The notes beneath the pieces were generated by a model. That model did not search any database. It was not told the DNA's origin and saw only the letters and a list, made by a program, of their open reading frames with translations. Positions 50,252-60,518 of a stretch of DNA of 64,000 bases are shown here, one piece after another. The translations under genes were made by a program, and so were the position numbers. Position 1 is the stretch's first letter; each line of letters starts with the position of its first letter. The DNA comes from Agapetus fuscipes (Eukaryota > Arthropoda > Insecta > Trichoptera > Glossosomatidae): positions 1,307,001 to 1,371,000 of the forward strand of contig OX637332.1 in assembly GCA_951799405.1 (NCBI GenBank). The letters are read 5' to 3'.

Positions 50252-50555
50252 GTATGTTTTGACTCTGACGTCGGTTTCTGTAAATAAAATTCACAGTTAC
50301 TCTCTTAAGTAAATAAGAGTTTAGTGTATGTCTCTGAAAAACAAAGCCAATGTTCCACAGTATCGACCAATGTCTCGAATATATTAACGTTAAGTACAGT
50401 TTATGTATAATTTATTATCTCGGGGAATACGAGTTGCTTGTAATGTAATAAAAGTCTCCATAAAATATTGGAACGTATATATTTCCGATTTTTAACTTGG
50501 CAATTTACCGAGTAATGTGCTAGCGTGTAATCACCCACTACGTACGATATCGTAT

Positions 50556-50780
50556 CACGACATAATGTCCATTGGCAAAATGTCCACCGACACAATGTCC
50601 ATTGAAAAAATGTCCACCGACAAAATGCCCATTGGCAGAATGTCCAGGGACACAAAGTCTATAGACAAAATGTCCACCGACTTAATGTCCATTGCCAGAT
50701 TGTCCACCGACACAAAGTTCATTGACAAAATGTCTACCGAAAAAATATACACGCGACAAAATGTCCACACGACAAAATGC
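50556..50780. repeat. 15-bp minisatellite, ATGTCCACCGACAAA units
   Basis: About 14 units. Alternate units differ (ATGTCCACCGACAMA and ATGTCCATTGNCARA), giving a 30-base higher-order period. It is open on both strands, so the 125-codon and 71-codon frames here are repeat readings. Toward 50780 units lengthen to 16 bases and decay. Confidence 0.85.
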
Positions 50781-50939
50781 TCACATAATGATGTGCGATA
50801 TAATGCCTATTGTGTGTGCCAAAATGTGCGACATAATGCCTATTTCATACATAGGGATAATCCCCCTCATCCCCTAATGATGCACCGCCACTGAATTTAC
50901 TAATATTATTGTTGTTATATAATATTTACTAATATTATT

Positions 50940-51088
50940 AAGTTGTGGGGCTTATGTTCATTTGAGGTTTGGATTTTATTTGTAAGTACACAATCAGCAT
51001 TTGTAAGCGCGAACTACACTTGTTGGTTTGTGGGCATACATCTGAGAGCTTTAAATGAATATATCCTTGCAACTTAGATTATAGATTA
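50940..51088 (+). mobile_element. RTE-1 3' half
   Basis: From AGTTGTGGGGCTTATGTTC to TTAGATTATAGATTAG. Confidence 0.8.
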
Positions 51089-51112
51089 GTAAATTCAGTG
51101 GCGTTCACATAT

Positions 51113-51400
51113 AGTAAAAAATGGTTCACTTTGCCAATGTCACCCCTGTGTCAGGGAAGGTCGGCAAAAGTTATAGGGCTTATGTTCATTTGAGGTTTGA
51201 ATTTTATTTACAAGTACACATATCAAAAAAAAGTTTTATTCCTAAAAGGGCGGTAAGAGTTGCCAGGTTTATGTTCACGAGAGTTTTGGTTGAGTACTCA
51301 TGCAGAATGTGTATGCGCGAAATAACACGTGTCTGCCTGTGGGCGTGCATTAAATATAAGAGTTAAATGGCAATACAAATTTACAACATAGATTATAGAC
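51113..51400 (+). mobile_element. RTE-1, two joined pieces
   Basis: First piece from ATGGTTCACTTTGCCAATG to 51225. The second repeats the GTAAGAGTTGCCAGG region from about 51250 and ends ACATAGATTATAGAC. Confidence 0.65.
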
Positions 51401-51529
51401 GTAGTTTTTATTTTCTATCGTGATAAGTTAACAATATAATAAAGACTGCACTGCGTTATGTTACAAGCTTTTGCAACAAAATATTAGTTAGCCCTTGTCG
51501 TAGTCACGTCATATTTTTCTGTACATGCC

Positions 51530-51975
51530 AATAGGGTAACTGCAGTGATGGGGAAAACGGGTAAAAATACTATGTCTGTGTTAGAGTACATTTCAAGGAT
51601 CTCAACCATATATTTTTTAAATAGTAAAAATAAAAATATCATTGATTATTTTCAAAAATAAAATGCCAAAAATTTGAATCCCGCCGAAACGCAGCGCAGC
51701 CGGCTAGCCACGCTGTGACGTCAAAATGACGTAGATGGATCCTACAGTCTCCCAGAGCCTAACGATATACTCCAAAGATCCGAAGATGCATCGACATCAC
51801 ATCCGCCTAAATAAAAAAAATTACGTGTTTTACCGGAAATCGAAAATGCGTGAATTTTAAAGAGCTATAATTTAAAAACTAAGCCAGATATTATTTTTTT
51901 TAAAAACGCAGATACTTACATTTGTTTAAATGTAGTCTATCATTTATGAAATTAAAAAATATGAAATTATCCTAT
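51530..51975 (-). mobile_element. MITE, AATAGGGTAA family
   Basis: Inverse copy of 13127-13564. Ends AATAGGGTAACTGCAG and AAATTATCCTATT. Confidence 0.75.
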
Positions 51976-52071
51976 TGATGAGCAAACTTACCTGTTTTTA
52001 TAAAGCAGCTTTTAAGAAAAAAAGTTAAGCGTAAAGCGTTATTGTAATTGTTTTTAAATACATATATCTGT

Positions 52072-52118
52072 GAGGAGGAATGCAATTCACCAGCCTATTG
52101 TGCCTGGCCAGAATTACA
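52072..52118 (-). mobile_element. SINE-C tail fragment
   Basis: GAGGAATGCAATTCACCAGC and GTGCCTGGCCAGAATTA are the inverse of the SINE-C 3' end. Confidence 0.6.
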
Positions 52119-52126
52119 CATAACAT

Positions 52127-52801
52127 ACATTACAAACCGTCATCCTAGTGTTTGTTTGGTATATCTTCGCACAACTTCCGCTTTCCGGCGACTCGGCATA
52201 TTATACAGAGCCCGTAGGTTTTTTACTTCAGCCCAGTTATTGACTCTGTATAAATCCCAAATCCGCCCCATTATCGAGTATGGCAGCCATCTCTGGTGTG
52301 GTATGTCCAAGAAGTTGAGTGACCAACTTGATTCTGTGCAAAGGAGGGCAGTGAGGTTGATCAATGATCCTTCTCTGACATCCGATCTGCAGCCGCTCCA
52401 GCACAGAAGAAAAGTTGGAATGCTCAGTCTTTTTTATCGATATTACCACGGAGCTTGTTCTAATGAGCTCCATTCATTAATCCCTCCCCCTCGCATTTCA
52501 GAAAGGGAAACTCGTAGTCCGACTCTCATTCATCCCTTTGCAGTCGATCTCAAAACTATGAGAACTTGGCGTTTTCATGACTCATTCCTTTGCCAAACTG
52601 CCCGTTTATGGAATGGTCTACCAGTATCTGTGTTCCCTTCCCAATTTAATCCGGTTTTATTCAAAACCAACATCAATCACCACTTCCTTGCAGCGCCTCA
52701 CGACAGAACCAAGAACTCAAGCAACACCTCTGCGGCACCCTTCCAGGGTGACATAGACCCCCAAGGCTCACAAGAATTGGGGAGCCTCCCGCACAGGATT
52801 C

Positions 52802-52806
<5 letters not shown>
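52127..52806 (+). CDS. Jockey-like LINE reverse transcriptase, C-terminal part
   Basis: Open frame with TTSAFRRLGILYRARRFFTS, LLTLYKSQIRPIIEYGSHLW, LDSVQRRAVRLINDPSLT, LSLFYRYYHGACSNELHSLI and ARLWNGLPVSVFPSQFNPVLF. It corresponds to the region after the reverse-transcriptase palm in Jockey-type LINEs, where KS-IRP--EY--H-W and R-WN-LP are conserved. The palm and endonuclease are missing through 5' truncation. Reading upstream of about residue 28 is not LINE sequence. Confidence 0.82.

Positions 52807-52864
<58 letters not shown>
52127..52864 (+). mobile_element. Jockey-like LINE 3' end with A60 tail
   Basis: The element has a coding end and a pure 60-A tail (52805-52864), with almost no 3' UTR: the TAA stop overlaps the first A residues. 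The last 85 bases (52720-52804) also form the 3' end of SINE-A subfamily 2. The pure tail indicates recent insertion. The 5' boundary is unclear. Confidence 0.85.
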
Positions 52865-52866
<2 letters not shown>

Positions 52867-52884
52867 ATTTTTTTCAAAGATGTC

Positions 52885-53090
52885 ATTGAAATGATATGTT
52901 TTAAGAATCACATTCAATCTGATTTAAGGAAAAAAACATTAAACAAGATACCGTGAGATTTATTTTAAATATTTTTAAAATTAATTTAAAGTATTCATAA
53001 GACACATTGGTCCAGTACATATACAGACATTGCTCATGTGAAACTATACCTGTTGGAAATAAGACAAACAAGCACTAAGGGGACGAAATG
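52885..53090. mobile_element. MITE-3, left end missing
   Basis: Right end GACAAACAAGCACTAAGG and the interior CATAAGACACATTGGTCCAG match 46122-46375. Confidence 0.65.
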
Positions 53091-53267
53091 CTTAGAGTTT
53101 GTTCATTACGTTGATCTTTAACGGGGCTATTCTTAGACATTTTAGTCGCCCATTGAGCCCACGCTTTGACAAACTAATTATGTATCTGTATGAAGACCTG
53201 TCAATCCAAGATGGCCGCAAGTGAACAGCTGATTACAGTCTTCATACAAAAACTACCAAAATTCGGT

Positions 53268-53692
53268 AATAATAATAATATTAGGATGATTTATTTGGTG
53301 AGCGCTGTTTTTGTGTGTATCACACCTCAAGAGCCCTCTGCGAGCTTGGTCGTCGCTGTAGAAAGCGCCAATTCTCAAGCAAGACCCAGTTGTTGTAAGG
53401 TTGGATGGACCTTTCAGTGACCGGTCTTTGGTAAAGGTTTATGAATTTTTCAACTCAGCGAAGAGCACATTCGAAATATAAATGGTATATTTTTGTGCTC
53501 CGCTGGGATCCGAATCCACAACCTTCCATTTACGAGTCCGAAGTGTTGCCACTACGGACTACGGACCGGTCCAAGATGCCAACGACACGCGGTGTACCTG
53601 AGCGGTCACCCATCCAAGTACTGTCCGCGCCCAATGTTGCTTAACTTCGGTGATCTATGGGAACCGGTGCTTTCAACATGGTAACGTCGTTG
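53268..53692 (-). mobile_element. SINE-A, full length with 5S-rRNA-like head
   Basis: On the minus strand: (1) 53692 to about 53575 resembles 5S rRNA along its whole length, with GATCACCGAAGTTAAGCAAC (box A area), GGGCGCGGACAGTACTTGG and GGATGGGTGACCGC (box C); (2) a tRNA-like unit to about 53505 with a B box GGATTCGGATCCCAG; (3) the body with CTTCGCTGAGTTGAAAAATT and GAATTGGCGCTTTCTACAG; (4) an L2-like tail CACCAAATAAATCATCC and (ATT)n. Both heads are types of internal RNA polymerase III promoter. CGGTA flanks it. Confidence 0.9.
53575..53692 (-). ncRNA. 5S-rRNA-derived head of SINE-A (not a 5S gene)
   Basis: About 118 bases matching the order of arthropod 5S rRNA from CAACGAC near its 5' end to GTGTCGTTGGC near its 3' end. 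Changes in conserved pairs and direct fusion to a tRNA-like unit without a terminator show it is part of a SINE. Confidence 0.85.
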
Positions 53693-53806
53693 CGGTAGGT
53701 AAGAATGACCGTAGGTAGCTAGTCATGAAACTTCCAGGTGAGGCATCATTAGTTTGTCAAAGCGTGGGCTCAACGGGCGACTAAAATGTCTAAGAATAGC
53801 CCCGTT

Positions 53807-54227
53807 AGTGTCACAGCTCATACATCTTCATTTAATACAACAGACCAGATTGAATATTTAGTTTATTAAAATGCGAAAAAAATTAAACTGCGGTTTTTGT
53901 TTTGTTTGCGTTGAAAAGAACAGCACAATATAAATTGATTTGATTTGTTCCTCTAAATGCTGCAAATCGATCTGTCGTCTCGCCGTTTAAAATGATTAAT
54001 ATTTGTTTGCCCTCGCTACGGGCATGATTTTTCCATCACGCTAAGTGCCTGGTGAGAGTGCTTCAGTGAAATTAAAAACCTATGGAATTTCATACATATA
54101 TTTTTTGCACGTAAACATACGACTATACGAGGTATGTTGTAAACAAGAAGTGAAATCCATAATTTTTAAGGTTTTTTTTCTTTTTAAGTTTCCTTGTTCC
54201 TTGGCTTCCAAAAATAAATAATAATAA
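53807..54227. other. Unassigned stretch
   Basis: Its first 30 bases equal those after MITE-1 at 5056. No gene. Confidence 0.35.
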
Positions 54228-54640
54228 TACTAGGATGATTTATTTGGTGAGCGCTGTTTTTGTGTGTATCACACCTCAAGAGCCCGCTGCGAACTTGTTC
54301 GTCGCTGTAGAAAGCGCCAATTCTCAAGCAAGACCCAGTTGTTGTAAGGTTGGATGGACCTTTCAGTGACCGGTCTTTGGTAAAGGTTTATGAATTTTTC
54401 AACCCAACGAAGAGCACATTTGGAAATATAAATGATATATTTTTGTGCTCCGCTGGGATTCGAATCCACAACCTTCCATTTACGAGTCCGAAGTGTTGCC
54501 ACTGGACTACGGACCGGTCCAACATGCCAACGACACGCGGTGTGCCTGAGCGATAACCCATCCAAGTCCTATCCGCGCCTAATGTTGCTTAACTTCGGTG
54601 ATCTATGGGAACCGGTGCTTTCAACATGGTAACGTCGTTG
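54228..54640 (-). mobile_element. SINE-A, second full-length 5S-tRNA copy
   Basis: Same order as 53268-53692, with a 5S-like head at 54524-54640. Box C reads GGATGGGTTATCGC. It ends exactly at the CAACGACGTTACC start, adjoining RTE-1. B box GGATTCGAATCCCAG is intact. Confidence 0.9.
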
Positions 54641-54644
54641 ACTA

Positions 54645-55096
54645 AATCTAAATCTAAGCTGCCAAGATATATATCAATATAAGATTCATATTAAACGCAT
54701 TCCAACGAGCAGACATGTATAAGTTCGCGCTAACACATGCCGCATGTGGACCTACAATATGAAAACCCAAGTTCAAGTGAACATAAGCCCTGCAACTCTT
54801 GCCGACCTTCCCTGAAACAGGTGCGACATTGGCAAAGTGAACAATTTTTTACAGAATGGGGGGTCAGCCTCTCTACAAGCTCTCCTTTTATTATGACTCT
54901 GGATATCTCATTCATTCGTTATTTCGGAAATTTGGTCCATCCATACCTTTCTCGGTCTTCCTCTACCACGACATCCATCTATTCTTGCAACGTATACTTT
55001 CTTCGTCAGTCTTCCATCATTCATTCTCTCCATATGTCCAAACCACGTCCAAACCATCTTAGCATACTTCTTTTCATCTTCACTTTCAATACTCAT
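54645..55096 (-). mobile_element. RTE-1 with 3' UTR deleted
   Basis: The 3' module (54645-54875) joins directly to coding sequence encoding TWFGHMERMNDGRLTKKVYV and RGRPRKVWMDQISEI (to 55096). Tail GACTAAATCTAAATCTAAGC. Confidence 0.8.
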
Positions 55097-55208
55097 GTGT
55101 GAGTATTTATTTAACTCCTCTGCGTTACATGTTAACGTGGTTGCTTGTGGGCTAAATGATTTAAATGCTTATTTACGTATCTGTGCAACTTAGATTATTA
55201 ATTATAGT
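55097..55208 (+). mobile_element. RTE-1 3' tip, diverged
   Basis: Ends GCAACTTAGATTATTAATTA. Confidence 0.6.
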
Positions 55209-55639
55209 AAAAGTAATCTTTCTCAGATATAACACACCTGTGCCAGCTTGTCTCCCAATCCTCGGAGCACTCCTAATTTGCGCTGTTTGGTATGTTCTTT
55301 TTCTATTGTCACCCCCTCTACTTCACAGAAACTGCGTAGAGTTTTAACGCCATATTCCTGTCCAATATACAACCTTCGAGAGAAAAAAAAACTAACATCA
55401 AATATACTGGTACGCATTATGGGAAATTTTAAAAGTCCATTTGTTAACAGACCTCATGTGTTCAGAAAGAAATCTTTCTTTGTACTGAGATTAGTTGTGC
55501 ATATGCACTAGTATCTAGTACTTATTGGAACGAATACCAAAATATAACGGATAAAAAGGCATCGGATACCTGTATCCTAAGTATCATACTATACGTTGGG
55601 TACAACTAAAGAGTTATAAGAAATAGTTATCCAAACAGA
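55209..55639. other. Unassigned stretch
   Basis: 55505-55620 has GATACCTGTATCC-type words similar to 32400-32700. No gene supported. Confidence 0.35.
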
Positions 55640-55945
55640 AAATTATAACTAGAGGCGTTGCCTCGGAAAAAAAAGCCTAATACTGCGCTCGGCTGAAACC
55701 GGAGCCAAATCAAATATTGAAGAACCGATGAGAAGAGTCAACACAATGTTTGGAGAGCGTGTATTTGCAGTTGCAGGTCCTCTGGGCTGGAACCATCTGC
55801 CACATCTTGTGAGAGAGCTGGAGGAGCATAAAAAGTTCCGGAACGCTCTGAAGACAAAGCAAAGCAAATTTCTGGCATCATTTGCACAAGCGCCCTTGGA
55901 GTGACTACATCACGAAACGGCGCTATAAAAAAATCATCAACTCAT
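55640..55945 (+). pseudogene. L2-like LINE C-terminus
   Basis: Reads RSAETGAKSNIEEPMRRVNT, then MFGERVFAVAGPLGWNHLPH and FRNALKTKQSKFLASF, with a TGA stop. The 3' end GTGACTACATCACGAAACGG is followed by ATCATCAACTCATC repeats. Same family as 56813-57162 and related to 34992-35447. Confidence 0.75.
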
Positions 55946-55989
55946 CATCATTTGGAATTAATACATTTTTTTGATGAAATATTCATTGA

Positions 55990-56049
55990 TAATAGAAATA
56001 CCTGTTTCAGATCAGACAAAAATAGTTTGATGAATTGCATTTCTTTGGT
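55990..56049 (+). mobile_element. SINE-C tail fragment
   Basis: ATACCTGTTTCAGATCAGAC and GATGAATTGCATTTC. Confidence 0.5.
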
Positions 56050-56258
56050 CCTAATCTAATTTAATCTAATCTAAGTTGCAAAGATATGTTACATTGGAGA
56101 TTCACATTACATGCATATTCACAAGCAGACACGTACAAGTTCGTGCTTGCACATTCCGCATGTGAACCTACAACATACAAACCAAATCTCAAATGGACAT
56201 ACACCGTGCAACTATTGCCGGCCTTACCTGAAACAGGGAGTGACATTGGCAAAGTGAA
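56050..56258 (-). mobile_element. RTE-1 3' region, second tail type
   Basis: Tail CTAATCTAATTTAATCTAAT. Ends after the stem-loop and TGACATTGGCAAAGTGAA. Confidence 0.75.
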
Positions 56259-56751
56259 ATGTAGAAACCTTTATATTCAGTGATCTGTGTAGAAACCCCA
56301 AAGCGGTTAGGTCACATTCATTAAAATTATCAACTTTTTATGTTTGTATGACTTGCCGTTGGGGCTTTTATTTAACATCAGCCCTTTTGAGTGACGCAAT
56401 GACACGACCTGTCGTGTGTGGCACAAGCTTAAAAACGAATATTTTCTGTATACACTGGAAACCAGTAATTAAATCTAGATGTCACACTGTCTCATGGAAA
56501 AATGGGTCAAAAATCGTTTGTTCTTTTGACCTGAATTTTATGTTTTCCCGGCTTAATAAAACGCGGGTGATTACAATGAGAGACAATGCGTGCCGCCATC
56601 GCGGACCGGATACACTTCCTTTCGAGGGATCATTAAATTTTCATTACGTCATCATAATTTTTTTAAATATAATTTACGGGGTGGAGAATGACCCTTATCA
56701 TAAATTAAGGGAGAATAGAAAAAGGTGATGATGATTGTGAAGAGTTTATTA
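56259..56751. other. Unassigned stretch with an unsupported frame
   Basis: The 126-codon plus frame at 56348-56728 has no motif that I recognise and no promoter or splice context. It may be chance. I see nothing else. Confidence 0.35.
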
Positions 56752-57340
56752 CTGAACTTATAGATTGATATGAGGCTGACCACAAATACCGTAAAAAAAT
56801 GGTTTGCTTTGATGATGATGATGATGATGATGATGAGTTGACGATTTCTTTATTGCGCCGTTTCGTGATGTAGTCACTCCAAGGGCGCTGGTGCAAACGA
56901 TGCCAGAAATTTGCTTGTCTTCAGTGCATTCCGGAACTTTCCATGATCCTCTAGCTCTCTCACATGATGTGGCAGGTGGTTCCAGGCCAGAGGGCCAGCA
57001 ACTGCAAATGCACGCTCTCCAAATATTGTGTTAACTCTTCTTATAGGTTCTTCAATCCTTGATTTGGCTCCAGTCTCAGCCGAGCGCAGTGTAAGGCTTT
57101 TTTGCCGAGGGTGACTGGTTTGATTAAATCAGCGAGATATTTGGGTGTTTTTCCAAATAAAGCAATGGCACCCCTGTTTCAGGAAAATAAAAAAGCTACA
57201 GGGCTTAATTTTTTTCGAGGTTTGATTTTTAGTTTGTAAGTACAAATGCAGCATTTGTAAGCGTATACTTACACTTGTCTGTTTGTGGGCGTGTATTGAA
57301 TTTTAAATTTTAACATACCTTTGCAAATCACATTATAGAT
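56752..57340 (+). mobile_element. RTE-1 3' region split by an L2-like LINE
   Basis: RTE-1 stops at AATGGTTTGCTTTG (56812) and resumes CAATGGCACCCCTGTTTCAG near 57165, ending ATCACATTATAGATT. Confidence 0.75.
56813..57162 (-). pseudogene. L2-like LINE 3' fragment nested in RTE-1
   Basis: On the minus strand it reads IEEPIRRVNTIFGERAFAVA, GPLAWNHLPPHHVREL and FRNALKTSKFLASF, then a stop, CATCACGAAACGGCGC and an (ATC)n tail (56814-56836). Confidence 0.8.
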
Positions 57341-57604
57341 TCCATTGATTTGTAAGCAAAGTTATATTCTAATTTCCGTACAAAAATCTTTCCACAAGTT
57401 TAGCTAAACATTTTCATGTAGCTTTAGATATCAGATAGGCTCTCTCCGAAATGTCGCGAAAAAGTTTTTTAATCAATTCGACAAATGACTGTAGAAAAGG
57501 AAAATTTGCCAACAAATCTTGCTTTCTTACAAACTCTTGTTATTGTTCCTTTTCTTTCATATTACAATGTTGGTTCTTAAATTTAAACAAACTTAATTCA
57601 AATG
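57341..57604. other. Unassigned stretch
   Basis: No gene or repeat recognised. Confidence 0.35.
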
Positions 57605-57824
57605 ATAAATATTTAAAAATATAAATGGTAAAACATTGTTTTAATTCACTTTATTTTATTTGTTTATGCTCGAATATTTTCGCCTAATGAGGCATCTTCA
57701 TTCTAACCATTCATAACCATTCTGCTCTTGAAGATGCCTCATTAGGCGAAAATATTCGAGCATAAACAAATAAAATAAAGTGAATTAAAACAATGTTTTA
57801 CCATTTATATTTTTAAATATTTAT
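57605..57824. repeat. Perfect 96-base inverted repeat (foldback)
   Basis: 57605-57700 and 57729-57824 are inverse copies around a 28-base loop. The arms hold GAAGATGCCTCATTAGGCGA, a degenerate version of the hammerhead-like motif at 4727: the core C is T and GAAAC is GAAAA. GCTC/GAGC pairing is kept. The flank 57825-57868 recurs inverted at 9278-9320. Confidence 0.85.
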
Positions 57825-57868
57825 AAAAATGGACTTTCACTGTGTTAACAGATCAACACTAAAAAATA

Positions 57869-58884
57869 TTAATTCAAATTTATTAAAAAAAACATAGTTT
57901 TATTTTTATGCTTTCAAGATAATCAAATATTATGATTTAAATAAAACTTTGTTTTATATCATTTGTTTCATAAATGGTTGTTACAGAAACGTTTATAAAT
58001 ATTTTGGTATAAAACTTTAAGGTTTCTATTATTTCATAATATTTTATTAACCAGAAAGAATAAAATGTATGTATTAAAACATTCCTCTAAATAATATTTA
58101 TTTAAGTTCTATCTAATATAATATTATGCTAGGTAAATTCAACAAAAACATATTATACTTAAAACCATACATAATATAGCTTCGAATGTATTGTTATGTT
58201 TTTCGGGTTCAAAAGTCTTCAAATTAAAAACTAGTCTTCTTTACAGGATATTTATTTTTTACAGTTATATTTATTTTTTACACTTTTTTTTTCAGAAATT
58301 TACATTTATTTCACAGATGGTTTGTGTTCACTTATAGGTACTGTATTTCGTGTTTAAAAGTAGAGTGTCGTATGAAGACTGTCTGTCTGAAAGCTGGATA
58401 TTAGAGGTGGATTTCGATAGAATTTTCTTGAAGCAGATAATCTAGTGGCTTCTTTCTAAATTTTCTTTACCCCAGGTACTTATAATAATAAATCCTACTC
58501 AACAGCTATAAATGATATACCTACCTACCTAAATATGTATGTTTATTTGTTATTTATATATCACCAAGGAGTCGTAACAGTAAAACAGTGAAAAAAATGT
58601 GACTTATGCCCACCGTGTTGCTATGGGAGCATTATTTGCTTGGTCGCTAAGAAAAGCATAACTAAGTAAATAACACGATATTGTGATCTTTTCAATAATT
58701 AACTGTCGATTTTCATCAATTCTCAGATTGTTTGTTATTAGTTATAACTTTCATTATTCGTTTCGTGATCACAATAAAAATCTGTGTCGGTGGGCCGTCA
58801 TGAAAATATACCTGAATGTTTTGACTGAGAAGAACCTATTTATTTTGTACTTAGCCTTACGCCAGCAACTTTGTACGCAACATG
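57869..58884. other. 1-kb AT-rich stretch without a recognised feature
   Basis: This is the longest stretch in which I could assign nothing. Open frames are short and low complexity. Confidence 0.4.
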
Positions 58885-59165
58885 GGCCGTAGCGCAACTA
58901 AGCTACACATACAGCATTACTTCTTGCCGTGTTTTCTCCGAAGGGATTGCGTGGAACTTATAACGTGAAGTGGGAGTCTCCCAGCTCCCGAGGAGGCTGC
59001 AACTCATTTGTCGTGAAGGCTGAGTAAACCTCGCCGGTATTTTATTTTTGGGTTTTTGAAATAAGCACCGAAACAAGAACTAATTTCTGATACTCTCGGT
59101 GGAATTCGAACCCGGGCTCTCGGCATAAAAACCAAAAACTCTTCAAAATGAGCTATCGACCGGGA
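58885..59165 (-). mobile_element. SINE-B, nearly complete
   Basis: Inverse of the SINE-B consensus from GCAACTAAGCTACACATACA to the tRNA-like head remnant GAGCTATCGACCGG. The B-box area is GGGTTCGAATTCCACC. Confidence 0.75.
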
Positions 59166-59224
59166 CAAAATGATATCTGATACCATTGCAGTTCCGACCA
59201 GGGTATACAGTCTCGTCTCTTCGA

Positions 59225-59380
59225 AGATCTTATCATTTTGATCTTATCATTTTGATCTTATCATTTGATCTTATCATTTTGATCTTATCATTTTGATCTT
59301 ATCATTTTGATCTTATCATTTTGATCTTATCATTTTGATCTTATCATTTTGATCTTATCATTTTGATCTTATCATTTTGA
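59225..59380. repeat. 14-bp tandem array (ATCTTATCATTTTG)
   Basis: Eleven units. One lacks a T and is 13 bases. Units are otherwise almost identical. Confidence 0.92.
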
Positions 59381-59527
59381 AGGGATTTTGTCCTCGAGGT
59401 ATCTGCTTCAGTCTCTACAACATCAAATGTGATTCACACTTTTACGAATATGTAAATGTGTGTTTCATTGGTCTGTGTGAGTTGATAATAAAGTCTGTGA
59501 AGTCTCTCTAGAAATAAATACATGTTA

Positions 59528-59822
59528 TGTCCGGTCGATAGCTCAGTTGAGCTCAGGTTCGAAACCCGACGAGGGTGTCAGAAATGATTTCCCGTTTCGG
59601 TGTTTATTTCAAACCGCATAATAAAAAAACCGGCAAGGTTTACTCAGCCTTTACAAGAAATTAGTATCAGTCCCCTCGGGAGCTGGGAAACCCCCCACTT
59701 CACTGAAGTGGTTGGCGTAAGGCCCCCTTACCTGTAAAAATAAATAGGTTCACTCGTCATATGCGACCCCTTCGGGGATAACGCGGCAAGGAGTTAAACT
59801 ATATGCGTTGCTTAGTTGCGTT
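59528..59822 (+). mobile_element. SINE-B, small deletion in head
   Basis: CCGGTCGATAGCTCAGTTGA is joined to GCTCAGGTTCGAAACCCGAC, dropping the anticodon-arm region. The rest of the body is full length. Confidence 0.8.
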
Positions 59823-59869
59823 TAGTAGCGTTTAGGTACTTATATAATTTTTATTTGATATTGATTTGT

Positions 59870-60120
59870 ATTGTTCGAGATGAATTGAGTGTTTGGTCGA
59901 ATGTTCTAGTAAAGTCTCGCATGTACCAATCTTAAATGATTTGAGAATGATCCATATTCTTGCTGTAAATTAAGGACCCAAACGCTCTGTAGGGGAGAAG
60001 TCAATCAACCGTTGGATTATGCTGGTATAAAGTGACTCTGAATCTGAACCGTACCTGAAATGAATTGTGTAAAATAAATCACCGAAATTTTTATTAAATT
60101 GACTTTAGGTAAATCATTAC
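59870..60120 (+). repeat. Copy of the repeat that hosts the LTR retrotransposon
   Basis: TTGTTCGAGATG...GGTCGAATGTTCTAGTAAAG corresponds to the sequences on both sides of 27780-31246 with a single GAAT, i.e. an unoccupied relative. Confidence 0.65.
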
Positions 60121-60518
60121 AATACAATTTGTAAGGAAAAGACCTTCCATTAAGTCATTGCTCGGAAGCTATTTAACAAAAATAAGTTGATAAAATGTTT
60201 GTGTCTCTATACCTATCGACGGTTAAAAGGAAGCAGGGCATAAGCGACGTTTTGGTCAGAAATTAGTTATGAATGCTATGCTACAAAAAAATTCCGCTCT
60301 TTCTAATACGTTAATTCACATAGCCCTACAATATTTTTTTTGTAGTTTATGCCCAAGAAAACAACTGCGTTTTCGAAGTATGGTTTTGGTGTAACCGACA
60401 AAATTTTAGCGTTTTTTGTACTAAAGGCGCTTGTGACATGAAAAAAATCGTAAAACCACATTAATAGGAATGCCAATAAATACCTTTATTTTTTTAAATT
60501 TTAGAACTGTTATGATTT

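Larger units (their letters stand above)
53118..53806. mobile_element. MITE-1 carrying a full SINE-A
   Basis: ACGGGGCTATTCTTAGACAT and its inverse form the ends, with TA on both sides. SINE-A sits between ATTCGGTA and CGGTAGGTAAGAATGACC. At 4944 the uninterrupted MITE reads ATTCGGTTGGTAAGAATGAC. Confidence 0.85.

Noticed and set aside
50517..50894. 125-codon protein with repeated MSTDKMS
   Set aside because: It is a reading of a 15-bp tandem repeat, equally open on the other strand.
53575..53692. 5S rRNA gene
   Set aside because: It is joined to a tRNA-like unit at the same point in a second copy (54228-54640) and has no terminator, so it is a SINE head.
56348..56728. Host gene exon of 126 codons
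   Set aside because: No recognised domain and no supporting signals; not callable without transcripts.
59225..59380. CRISPR array
   Set aside because: Tandem 14-bp units have no spacers, and the genome is eukaryotic.
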